From: Halomonas sp. GT
GTDB taxonomy: Bacteria; Pseudomonadota; Gammaproteobacteria; Pseudomonadales; Halomonadaceae
Direction: 5' to 3'
Assembly (NCBI RefSeq): GCF_002082565.1
Contig: NZ_CP020562.1
Span: 434,001 to 498,000, forward strand
DNA: 64,000 nucleotides
Shown piece by piece: positions 35,996-43,869 of this stretch. Position 1 is the first letter of the stretch. Each line of letters opens with the position of its first letter. A program made the position numbers and the translations under genes. Below the pieces are notes generated by a model that was not told the origin of the DNA, did no database searches, and worked only from the letters and a program-made list of their open reading frames with translations.

Positions 35996-37312
35996 TTGAA
36001 ACCGGTAAGAGTAGGCATTTGTGGGTTAGGTACAGTCGGTGGCGGTACATTTAACGTATTAACACGTAACGCTGATGATATTAGCCGTCGTGCTGGCCGC
36101 CCGATTGTGATTGAGCAGGTTGCCCACCGCAGTATTCATCCTGACTGCGATATTACCGGCATTAATGCGACCTCTGACGTGTTCGAGGTGGCGAACAACC
36201 CCAACGTGGATGTGTTGGTAGAGCTGATTGGTGGCTACGATATTGCTCGAGAGCTGGTGCTAACGGCCATTGAAAACGGCAAACACGTTGTGACTGCCAA
36301 CAAGGCGTTGATTGCTGTTCATGGAAATGAGATTTTCCGCGCCGCGCATAAGAAAGGCGTCATAGTCGCCTTTGAGGCGGCTGTGGCGGGCGGTATTCCT
36401 GTTATCAAATCGCTGCGTGAAGGCCTAGGTGCTAACCGTATCGAGTGGGTGGCGGGTATCATAAATGGTACCGGCAACTACATCCTGACCCATATGCGTG
36501 ATGAAGGTCGCGCGTTTGAAGATGTGTTGGCCGAAGCCCAAGCGCTAGGTTATGCAGAGTCTGACCCCACTTTTGACGTGGAAGGTATCGACGCTGCCCA
36601 TAAATTGACCATTCTGGCGTCAATTGCCTATGGCGTACCGCTGCAGTTTGATAAAGCTTTCACCGAAGGTATCTCTCGCATTACTGCCGAAGATGTCGAG
36701 CAGGCCGATAACCTGGGTTACGTGATTAAACACCTGGGCATCTCGAAACGGACTGATCAAGGGTTGGAACTGCGAGTTCACCCGACGTTGATTCCTAAAG
36801 AGCGCCTGCTGGCTAATGTGCACGGCGTTAAAAATGCGATTGCGGTGATGGGCGATGCGGTTGGCCCAACACTCTATTACGGCGCTGGTGCTGGCGCTGA
36901 GCCGACAGCCTCTGCTGTCGTAGCGGATCTTCTGGATGTTGCCCGTGATATTGCCACGGACCATCACTACCGGGTGCCTTACTTGGCATTTTGCGGCATC
37001 GACGACGATGCCAGTCAACTGCCCATTATGCCGATGGAAGATATCACCACGGCGTATTATCTGCGTTTGTTGGCGGTGGATCGCCCGGGTGTGTTGGCGC
37101 GTGTTGCCACCATTCTGGCCGAGCAGGGCATCTCTATTGAAGCACTTATCCAGAAAGAGGCTACCGAAGGTGAGTTGGTACCGATTATTTTGCTGACGCA
37201 CCGGACAAAAGAGAAACAGATGAACGATGCTATCCGTGAAATCGAGTCCATGGCGGATATTGCTGGGCCGGTTACCCGTATTCGCGTTGAAAGCCTGAGC
37301 GAAGGGGAGTAA
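35996..37312 (+). CDS. hom: Homoserine dehydrogenase
   Basis: Reduces aspartate semialdehyde to homoserine for threonine and methionine synthesis. The N-terminal NAD(P)-binding motif is GICGLGTVGGGTF, the catalytic region has ANKALIA and GTGNYILTHM, and an ACT regulatory domain occupies the C-terminus (LAVDRPGVLARVATIL onwards), suggesting threonine feedback. I prefer TTG 35996, giving MKPVRVGICGLG as in Pseudomonas, behind AAAGGGGAAG. An in-frame ATG at 35966 with its own GAGGCGG site would add ten residues. thrC starts 3 bp after the stop; thrB is absent from the cluster, as in pseudomonads. Confidence 0.95.
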   Translation: MKPVRVGICGLGTVGGGTFNVLTRNADDISRRAGRPIVIEQVAHRSIHPDCDITGINATSDVFEVANNPNVDVLVELIGGYDIARELVLTAIENGKHVVTANKALIAVHGNEIFRAAHKKGVIVAFEAAVAGGIPVIKSLREGLGANRIEWVAGIINGTGNYILTHMRDEGRAFEDVLAEAQALGYAESDPTFDVEGIDAAHKLTILASIAYGVPLQFDKAFTEGISRITAEDVEQADNLGYVIKHLGISKRTDQGLELRVHPTLIPKERLLANVHGVKNAIAVMGDAVGPTLYYGAGAGAEPTASAVVADLLDVARDIATDHHYRVPYLAFCGIDDDASQLPIMPMEDITTAYYLRLLAVDRPGVLARVATILAEQGISIEALIQKEATEGELVPIILLTHRTKEKQMNDAIREIESMADIAGPVTRIRVESLSEGE

Positions 37313-37315
37313 CTC

Positions 37316-38704
37316 ATGCGTTATATCAGCACGCGCGGCCAAGCGCCCGCGCTCTCTTTTGAAGAGGTTGTGTTAACCGGCATGGCCAGCGACGGCGGGC
37401 TTTATGTGCCGGAAACGCTACCTGAGTTTTCTAAGGAAGAGCTGGCCAGCATGGCTGGCCTTTCTTACGCTGAGATTGCTTTTAGGGTCATGAAGCCGTT
37501 TGTAAATGGTGAAATTGACGACGATACCTTCCGTCGCTTGGTGACAGAAGCTTACGCCACGTTCAATCATGACGCCGTTGTGCCGCTAAAGCAGTTGGAC
37601 GCCAATCACTTTCTGCTAGAGCAGTTCCACGGCCCAACGCTGGCGTTTAAAGATGTCGCGCTGCAGCTATTAGGGCGGCTGCTGGATCATTTCCTGAAAA
37701 AGCGTGGTGAGCGTGCCGTCATTATGGGTGCGACCTCTGGGGATACCGGCTCGGCGGCCATTGAAGGCTGTCGCCACTGCGATAACCTCGATATTTTTAT
37801 TCTCCACCCGCACAATCGCGTTTCAGAAGTGCAGCGCCGCCAAATGACCTCGGTGCTAGCCAACAACGTTTTCAATATTGCTATTGAAGGCAATTTTGAT
37901 GATGCCCAGGCAATGGTTAAGGCGAGTTTTGCTAACCAGGATTTCCTGAATGGCACGCGCTTAGTGGCTGTTAACTCGATCAACTGGGCGCGCATCATGG
38001 CGCAGATCGTGTACTACATCGCCGCTGGCGTTGCATTGGGCGCGCCTCAGCGGGAAGTGAGCTTCTGCGTTCCGTCGGCTAACTTCGGTAACGTCTTCGC
38101 AGGCTACATGGCGTTTAAGATGGGGCTGCCGGTGAAGCAGTTCATTATTGCCACCAATGCCAACGACATTCTGCATCGCACGCTTGCCGCCAATGATTTC
38201 TCCAAGAAAGAGTTGGCAGCGACCCTCGCGCCGTCAATGGACATCGTTGTTTCGTCAAACTTTGAGCGTTTGCTGTTTGATGCTTACGACCGCGATGGTG
38301 CCGCAGTGGCGGCGTTACTAGAACGCTTCCAGCAAGAGCCTACGGCGCTTGCCGATGCACCGCTTGCCAAGCTGCGCGAAAAATTCGCCAGCCATAGTGT
38401 TGATGATGCGACCATTCTAGAAGTCATTCGTGAAGCTCATCACCGTACAGGTGAGATTCTTGACCCTCATACCGCCACTGGCTATCGCGCTGCAGAGCGC
38501 GCACGAGTAGATACTACGACGCCGGTGATTACACTTGCTACCGCGCATCCGGCAAAATTCGCTGAGGCTGTGGTCAAGGCAGGTTTCCAAGGTGTGCCGT
38601 TGCCCACACATATGGATGACCTGCTTGAGCGCGAAGAGCGTTACACGGTGTTGCCAGCTGAGCTGAGCGCCGTGCAGCAGTTTGTCGCTGACAATCGGCG
38701 CTGA
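37316..38704 (+). CDS. thrC: Threonine synthase
   Basis: PLP enzyme converting O-phosphohomoserine to threonine. 462 residues, the long form. The PLP lysine is in GPTLAFKDVALQ, the phosphate-binding loop in GATSGDTGSAA, and the N-terminus MRYISTRGQAP is typical. It forms an operon with hom (3-bp gap), and recJ begins 6 bp after its stop. Confidence 0.97.
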   Translation: MRYISTRGQAPALSFEEVVLTGMASDGGLYVPETLPEFSKEELASMAGLSYAEIAFRVMKPFVNGEIDDDTFRRLVTEAYATFNHDAVVPLKQLDANHFLLEQFHGPTLAFKDVALQLLGRLLDHFLKKRGERAVIMGATSGDTGSAAIEGCRHCDNLDIFILHPHNRVSEVQRRQMTSVLANNVFNIAIEGNFDDAQAMVKASFANQDFLNGTRLVAVNSINWARIMAQIVYYIAAGVALGAPQREVSFCVPSANFGNVFAGYMAFKMGLPVKQFIIATNANDILHRTLAANDFSKKELAATLAPSMDIVVSSNFERLLFDAYDRDGAAVAALLERFQQEPTALADAPLAKLREKFASHSVDDATILEVIREAHHRTGEILDPHTATGYRAAERARVDTTTPVITLATAHPAKFAEAVVKAGFQGVPLPTHMDDLLEREERYTVLPAELSAVQQFVADNRR

Positions 38705-38710
38705 GGCGTC

Positions 38711-40510
38711 ATGGTCGACGAATCATCACTCACGCAGCAAAACGCCAATCAGCCACGCTTAGAGCCTCGTCCACTGGACGAGGCTATCTATGTACGTGCC
38801 CAAGCGGAAGGCTTAAGCGAGCTACAAGCACGGCTATTGGCCTCACGACTGCCGGGCTATAAGGGCGAACTCGCGCCACTGGTGGCGCCGAGCTTGCGTT
38901 ACTTGGTGCATCCAGAAAAACTAGCCGACGGTCGCCGTGCCGCTGAACGTATTGCTCAGGCAGTGGCAGAAGGGGAATCCATCGGCATTCTCACCGATTA
39001 CGACGTGGATGGTATTACCTCCCACGTGGTGATTCGGCGCACGTTAGTGGAACTGTTTGGCGTATCAGAACACAAGTTACATAGTTTGATTGGCCACCGT
39101 ATACACGATGGCTATGGCATTAGCCTGCCGCTGGTGGAGCGCACACTTGGTTTAAAACCGCTGCCCTCGTTGGTGATTACCGCCGACTGCGGCAGCTCAG
39201 ATGAGCCGCGAATTGCACGCTTGAAAGCCGCTGGTATTGATGTGGTGGTCAGCGACCACCACGCGCTGCCGTTGGAAGGCCCACCGCCTTCTGCCTATGC
39301 CTGCGTTAACCCGACACGCAGTGATTGTGACTATCCCGATAAAACGATCGCCGGGTGCATGGTGGCATGGCTTTTGATGTCACTTGCCCGTGGCGTATTG
39401 ATTGAATGGGGGGCATTGCCTGATGCGACACCTAAGCTATCACCGTGGCTTTCTTACGTCGCGCTGGGCACCGTAGCGGACTGTGTTTCGTTGGGCGGTA
39501 GTCCGGCTAACCGCGCAGTGGTTAACTACGGATTAACGCTGATCAACCGGATGGATGCTGCCTGTTGGCGCGCCATGGCGGCGCGGCTTGGGGCCGATAG
39601 TGTGCCATTTAATGCTGAAACGCTGGCGTTCCAAATGGGGCCACGAATTAACGCTCGCTCACGGCTGGATGATCCCTATGCGGCGTTACACTTTATGCTC
39701 GCGGAAAGCGATAGTGTCGCCAATCGTCAGCTAGAAGTGCTTGATCAAGACAACCAGTCCCGCAAGGCGATTGAGGCGGACATGGCGGAAGAAGCGCGTG
39801 CGCTTGCTGTGTCTGCGCTGGAAGCTAATGAGCCGGCGGTGGTGGTGCTGCTGGAAGATGGCCACCCCGGTGTGCAGGGGATTGTCGCTTCGCGGTTAGT
39901 ACAGGCCTATGGTCGCCCCGCGTTGGTGCTGACCCGCGCGGCGGCGCCCAATATGTTGACCGGTTCTGGCCGCTCGATTGATGGCCTGCATCTTCGGGAT
40001 GCGCTGCAACGCACCTTTGAGCTAGCCCCTGAGGCGCTACCGCGCTTTGGCGGCCATAGTGGGGCGGCGGGTGTCGGCGTACCAAGAGAGCAGTTAGCGG
40101 CCTTTAAAGCCGCATTTTTACAGGCGGTTGGTGAGCAGTTGGGCGATACACCGCTTTACCCGCGGCTATGGACAGATGGCGAGCTTTCTACGTCGCAGCT
40201 GTCTCTGTTAACACTAACCGAGGTTGAAGCGCTTGGCCCTTACGGGCGTGAGTTTGACCCGCCACTGTTTGAGGGGCGCTTTATTGTTGAAGCACTACGC
40301 CCCGTAGGTGCTGAAGGTTCGCACCTCATGATGGAGCTTTCCATGGGGGCGGTGACTAGCAAAGCGATTTGGTTCCGAGCGTTAACGCCAGGGGAGCTCC
40401 CCTCATTTAGCGTGGGCGACACGCTGCACTGCGCCTATAAGCTCAATCGCAACCGCTGGCGAGGACGAGAGTCATTGCAGTTGATGGTAGAACACGCCAG
40501 CCCTGTATAA
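38711..40510 (+). CDS. recJ: Single-stranded-DNA-specific exonuclease RecJ
   Basis: 5'-3' ssDNA exonuclease of the RecF pathway and base-excision repair, 599 residues. DHH-superfamily motifs are visible: LTDYDVDGITSH (motif I), ITADCGSSD, VVSDHHALP (DHH motif III), the NPTR region, and the DHHA1 motif FGGHSGAAGVG, followed by an OB-like C-terminus. In many gammaproteobacteria prfB-lysS follow directly; here they are 8 kb further on. Confidence 0.95.
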   Translation: MVDESSLTQQNANQPRLEPRPLDEAIYVRAQAEGLSELQARLLASRLPGYKGELAPLVAPSLRYLVHPEKLADGRRAAERIAQAVAEGESIGILTDYDVDGITSHVVIRRTLVELFGVSEHKLHSLIGHRIHDGYGISLPLVERTLGLKPLPSLVITADCGSSDEPRIARLKAAGIDVVVSDHHALPLEGPPPSAYACVNPTRSDCDYPDKTIAGCMVAWLLMSLARGVLIEWGALPDATPKLSPWLSYVALGTVADCVSLGGSPANRAVVNYGLTLINRMDAACWRAMAARLGADSVPFNAETLAFQMGPRINARSRLDDPYAALHFMLAESDSVANRQLEVLDQDNQSRKAIEADMAEEARALAVSALEANEPAVVVLLEDGHPGVQGIVASRLVQAYGRPALVLTRAAAPNMLTGSGRSIDGLHLRDALQRTFELAPEALPRFGGHSGAAGVGVPREQLAAFKAAFLQAVGEQLGDTPLYPRLWTDGELSTSQLSLLTLTEVEALGPYGREFDPPLFEGRFIVEALRPVGAEGSHLMMELSMGAVTSKAIWFRALTPGELPSFSVGDTLHCAYKLNRNRWRGRESLQLMVEHASPV

Positions 40511-40539
40511 GACTCGCCCTGTCCATCAAGGATGCCATC

Positions 40540-41157
40540 ATGCACGTAGATCATCTCACGCAAGATCCTCATAAGCCTTATGAGGACATTATGGCGATGC
40601 TGCTGGGCACATTTTTTGTTGCTTTAGGAGTAGCATTTTACACCCATTCAGTATTGATTACTGGCAGCACCGCAGGGCTGGCATTACTGCTGAATTACGT
40701 AACTGGGTGGGGATTTGGCGTCTGGTTTTTTGCCATCAATTTGCCATTTTATTATTTGGCGATTAAGCGCATGGGGTGGAGTTTTACGCTGCGTACGTTT
40801 GCGGCGATTGGCTTGGTGTCGCTGTTTTCTGAACTCACCCAAGGCTGGGTACAGTTCGCCAATGTTCCGTCGCTGTACGCTGCGTTGATGGGGGGCGCTT
40901 TAATGGGCATAGGCATGTTGATGTTGTTCCGGCATCGAACCAGTCTAGGCGGCATCAATATTCTCGCGCTCTACCTGCAAGAAAAGCACGGCCTGCGGGC
41001 AGGCTATGTGCAATTGGGTATTGATGCGCTAATTTTGCTGGCGGCCCTTACCCAGCTACCGATAGACCGTGTGGGCTACTCAGTGCTTGGAGCCCTTACG
41101 TTGAACTTGATCATCGCCCTGAACCACAAGCCAGGGCGCTATATCGGTGTTAGCTAA
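40540..41157 (+). CDS. YitT family membrane protein
   Basis: 205-residue inner-membrane protein with about five membrane segments (LLGTFFVALGVAFY, GSTAGLALLLNYVTG, GVWFFAINLPFYYLA and others) and the family signatures TGSTAGLA and SLGGINILALYLQ. It lacks the C-terminal DUF2179 domain of the long YitT forms. The biochemical function is unknown. It starts 30 bp after recJ, probably on the same transcript, but begins the accessory stretch that separates recJ from prfB. Confidence 0.87.
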   Translation: MHVDHLTQDPHKPYEDIMAMLLGTFFVALGVAFYTHSVLITGSTAGLALLLNYVTGWGFGVWFFAINLPFYYLAIKRMGWSFTLRTFAAIGLVSLFSELTQGWVQFANVPSLYAALMGGALMGIGMLMLFRHRTSLGGINILALYLQEKHGLRAGYVQLGIDALILLAALTQLPIDRVGYSVLGALTLNLIIALNHKPGRYIGVS

Positions 41158-41284
41158 ACGGCCCTACTCAAGGCGGATAATCAGGAACTCACCAGCAAAG
41201 GCGAGTACGGTAGTGTTACTGCGCCAAGTATCTGCGCGGGCAGCGCCTACACGTCATTTGCTACGGTCACTCAAAACGCCCCGC

Positions 41285-41319
41285 GTATGTTGTCTGGTCG
41301 ATACCCATATCGAACATAC
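41285..41319. promoter_or_regulatory. Nested inverted repeat upstream of the P450 gene
   Basis: TCGATA-CCCA-TATCGA (41298-41313) is flanked by GTATGT (41285) and ACATAC (ending 41319). It is a plausible operator about 65 bp before the P450 start. The rest of the 227-bp gap shows no gene or terminator. Confidence 0.4.
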
Positions 41320-41384
41320 ACGGCTAGTAAGGAAGGCCTGAAAAGTGCCTTCCAGGAATGCGTATATCAAGCAGGGCGCGGATA

Positions 41385-42878
41385 ATGGATCACGATATTG
41401 TTTCAAGCAACGCAGAAGTAATCGCAAAAAACACTGATGATAATCAGCGGCTGGCTGATGCATTGAAACGAACGCAATACCTGGAGCCGCCGGTCAAGGT
41501 AAAGCCTGTTGCAGAGCATAAAGGCATCATGCACCGCATGCGTCGAGCGCAGCACGATTTGCTTTCTGTGTGGCGGGAGAAAGACTACTCAATACGTACC
41601 TCGCGTATGAAACTGCTGAATCAGGATTATGTTCTATGTAACAGCCCTGATACGGTGCGCCGAGTATTTCTTGAGCAGCATGACAACTATGATCGCAAAA
41701 GCCCGCAAATGCGGCGTGCACTGACACCCTTGCTTGATGATGGTCTATTTGTCAGTGATGGCGATTTGTGGCGTCAGCGCCGACGCCAATGTGCTCCGTC
41801 GCTAACGAACGCTTTATTACCTGGTTTTTGTACCATCATGACCGCCTCGGCTGATGAGACTGCCAAACGGTGGGCCGAGCACCCGCAGGATGTGCCCATC
41901 GACATGCTTACCGAGATGGCTCACTTGACGGCGCGTATCATTGGCCGAACGATTTTTGGTGATGATACAACGGACGAAGAGGCCGAACAGGTGGTGGCTG
42001 GTTTTACCGAGTATCAGCACCATTCTGAGCATCTGGATATGGCTAATATGCTGGGTTTGCCCTTTTTGAGTTTGCTAGGCAATCCGCTGCGAAGGGCGCG
42101 TACGCGTTACTCCGCAAAGCAAGTGCATGAAATTATCGACCGCATCATTGATCGCCATGCGCAAAGATCAGGACAGGGGCAGCATAGCTTAGTAGATAGC
42201 TTTATGGCGTCTATGAAAGAGGGCGAAGGTAGTGGCTGCCCGATGGGGCGGAAAGCAGTCCGTAATGAAGCGATTGTCATGTTTATGGCGGGACATGAAA
42301 CGACCGCCAACGCACTGGCATGGTGCTGGTACTTGCTCGATTATGATCGACAGGCCATGGCGCTCCTGCAGCAAGAGCTTGATGACGTCCTCGGAGGTAG
42401 AGCACCGTGTTACGAAGATGTCGCCAAGTTGCCCTACACCATGGCGGTATTTGAGGAAGCTATGCGGCTATACCCACCGGTACCGATGCTAAGTCGCCAA
42501 GCGCGTGGTGCTGATCAAATTCGTAATCGTGAGGTGCGCCCAGGTACTGTCTTGCTCGTTTCCCCATGGCTGATGCATCGGCATCGAAAATTATGGGAAG
42601 CGCCAAACCATTTTGTTCCCGAGCGCTTTCTGCCCAAGGTGCCTCGCCCAGACAAGTTCACCTATCTACCTTTCAGTGTAGGGCCCCGTGTTTGTTTGGG
42701 AAAACGCTTCGGACTATACGAGGGGGTGCTCTGCTTGGCGACATTGGCACAACACTTCACGCCAACGTTGCTGCCTGATCATCAGGTGGCGATTGAGTGC
42801 CGCCTTACGTTGCGTCCCAAAGGAGGTCTGCCAATGAAATTGCAACCACGGAAACCTCATGACAAGACCTGCAATTGA
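41385..42878 (+). CDS. Cytochrome P450
   Basis: 497-residue heme monooxygenase. The oxygen-activating I-helix reads AGHETTANAL, the K-helix ExxR is in FEEAMRLYPP, and the heme-cysteine loop is FSVGPRVCLGKRF. There is no membrane anchor, so it is soluble as in most bacteria; redox partners are not encoded nearby. The length and the PERFLP segment resemble the CYP102/CYP4-like fatty acid or terpenoid class, but the substrate cannot be told. I use ATG 41385 rather than ATG 41358, which has its purine run too close. It overlaps the acyltransferase gene by 20 bp, so a lipid substrate is a reasonable guess. Confidence 0.93.
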   Translation: MDHDIVSSNAEVIAKNTDDNQRLADALKRTQYLEPPVKVKPVAEHKGIMHRMRRAQHDLLSVWREKDYSIRTSRMKLLNQDYVLCNSPDTVRRVFLEQHDNYDRKSPQMRRALTPLLDDGLFVSDGDLWRQRRRQCAPSLTNALLPGFCTIMTASADETAKRWAEHPQDVPIDMLTEMAHLTARIIGRTIFGDDTTDEEAEQVVAGFTEYQHHSEHLDMANMLGLPFLSLLGNPLRRARTRYSAKQVHEIIDRIIDRHAQRSGQGQHSLVDSFMASMKEGEGSGCPMGRKAVRNEAIVMFMAGHETTANALAWCWYLLDYDRQAMALLQQELDDVLGGRAPCYEDVAKLPYTMAVFEEAMRLYPPVPMLSRQARGADQIRNREVRPGTVLLVSPWLMHRHRKLWEAPNHFVPERFLPKVPRPDKFTYLPFSVGPRVCLGKRFGLYEGVLCLATLAQHFTPTLLPDHQVAIECRLTLRPKGGLPMKLQPRKPHDKTCN

Positions 42879-43734
42879 TCGTGATGCGGTGCTAGCGGCT
42901 GTGATGCGGGGGCTGCCGGTGTCGGCTGTCTCAGCCCTGGGGGCACGATTAGGAAGGCGCTATGCCAAGAAAGCCTGGAATAGGCAGGCACGTTGGGTCG
43001 AGCGCCTGGTGGGCAATCTTGAGTTTCTGAATGATCGAACGCTGGAAACCGGTGAGCGCCGTGAACTGCTGATGGCTTATGGGGAGCAGATGGGGCGTGT
43101 TTATGCCGAGATCCCCGCTCTACCGAGGTTAGTGCGTAGCCCTAAATTTCATATCGTCAATGAAGACGCCATCCATACACTGTCGGGGCCTTGCCTAATC
43201 GTTACCCCGCACCTGGCTAACTGGGAAACTGGTTTAGCTGTCTTGGGGCGAGCACTGGATTCGCTATACGTACTTTACGAGCCAAGAGAGACCGAAGCTC
43301 GCATGGCGCTCGCCATGCGGGCGCGGCAGTCGATAATGCCCCATGCCCAATTTATCTCGACGGCTCAGCCCCAGCCCATGCGGCAATTGATGAATGCACT
43401 GTCACAAGGAGCCAGCGTATCAATCATGCCTGATGAACCGGGGCCTAATGGGCATATACCGGCTTTTGGTAAAGAGCCATTGGCGCGGGGAAACCGTTGG
43501 ATGGCCGCTAGGCTGGCCGCTAGCCAAGGTGCGCAAATCTTACCGTTATGTGTGACGCGGCACGAAGGCGCTGAGATGACGTTGACAGTGCATCCTCCGT
43601 TGCCGAGGGAGCCACGTTTGACCAGTCGGGAACAAGCCATCATTTATTCTGAAAAAATGGATGCGTTGTTCGAAGCCTGGGTACGCCAAGCGCCAACGGA
43701 TTGGTACTGGTTGAAAGATGTACGACTCTATTGA
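42859..43734 (+). CDS. LpxL/HtrB-like lysophospholipid acyltransferase family protein
   Basis: 291 residues. The catalytic HX4E motif of late lipid A acyltransferases is present in TPHLANWETG, followed by the conserved MPDEPGP and PLCVTRHEG segments. It lacks the obvious N-terminal membrane helix of E. coli LpxL, having only a weakly hydrophobic start (GLPVSAVSALGARLG). It overlaps the P450 gene by 20 bp, so both are likely expressed together. It may acylate an unusual lipid or the P450 product; a true LpxL/LpxM is expected elsewhere in the genome. Confidence 0.84.
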   Translation: MTRPAIDRDAVLAAVMRGLPVSAVSALGARLGRRYAKKAWNRQARWVERLVGNLEFLNDRTLETGERRELLMAYGEQMGRVYAEIPALPRLVRSPKFHIVNEDAIHTLSGPCLIVTPHLANWETGLAVLGRALDSLYVLYEPRETEARMALAMRARQSIMPHAQFISTAQPQPMRQLMNALSQGASVSIMPDEPGPNGHIPAFGKEPLARGNRWMAARLAASQGAQILPLCVTRHEGAEMTLTVHPPLPREPRLTSREQAIIYSEKMDALFEAWVRQAPTDWYWLKDVRLY

Positions 43735-43738
43735 CGCT

Positions 43739-43777
43739 GAGAGGGGGGAGGCCATTTGTGTTGACGATACCCCTCTC
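43739..43777. terminator. Candidate hairpin between convergent units
   Basis: GAGAGGGG (43739-43746) can pair with CCCCTCTC (43770-43777) across a 23-nt loop; a T-run (TTTTT) follows 7 nt later on the plus strand. A loose terminator candidate. Confidence 0.4.
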
Positions 43778-43794
43778 GCATTAGTTTTTCACGA

Positions 43795-43869
43795 TCAAGC
43801 GCTAAGCCAAAACCACCATACGATAGCAGCGATAAGTCCGATTCCTGCCAAGTTGATCAATAGGCTCAT
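43795..43869 (-). pseudogene. 24-codon membrane-anchor ORF after copA, probable remnant of a cupredoxin gene
   Basis: A small frame starts at ATG 43869 overlapping the copA stop (ATGA) and encodes a 24-residue hydrophobic peptide: a short N-terminus, INLAGIGLIAAIVWWFWLSA, then a stop. In relatives the gene coupled to this type of copA encodes an anchored cupredoxin whose N-terminus looks like this (a hydrophobic stretch ending in WWFWL) and continues into a copper-binding domain. No such domain follows here in any frame that I can see. It is either a remnant of a deleted gene or a functional micropeptide kept by the overlap. Confidence 0.6.

Noticed and set aside
41147..41341. 64-codon frame between yitT and the P450 gene
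   Set aside because: Overlaps yitT, has no ribosome site and covers a candidate operator.
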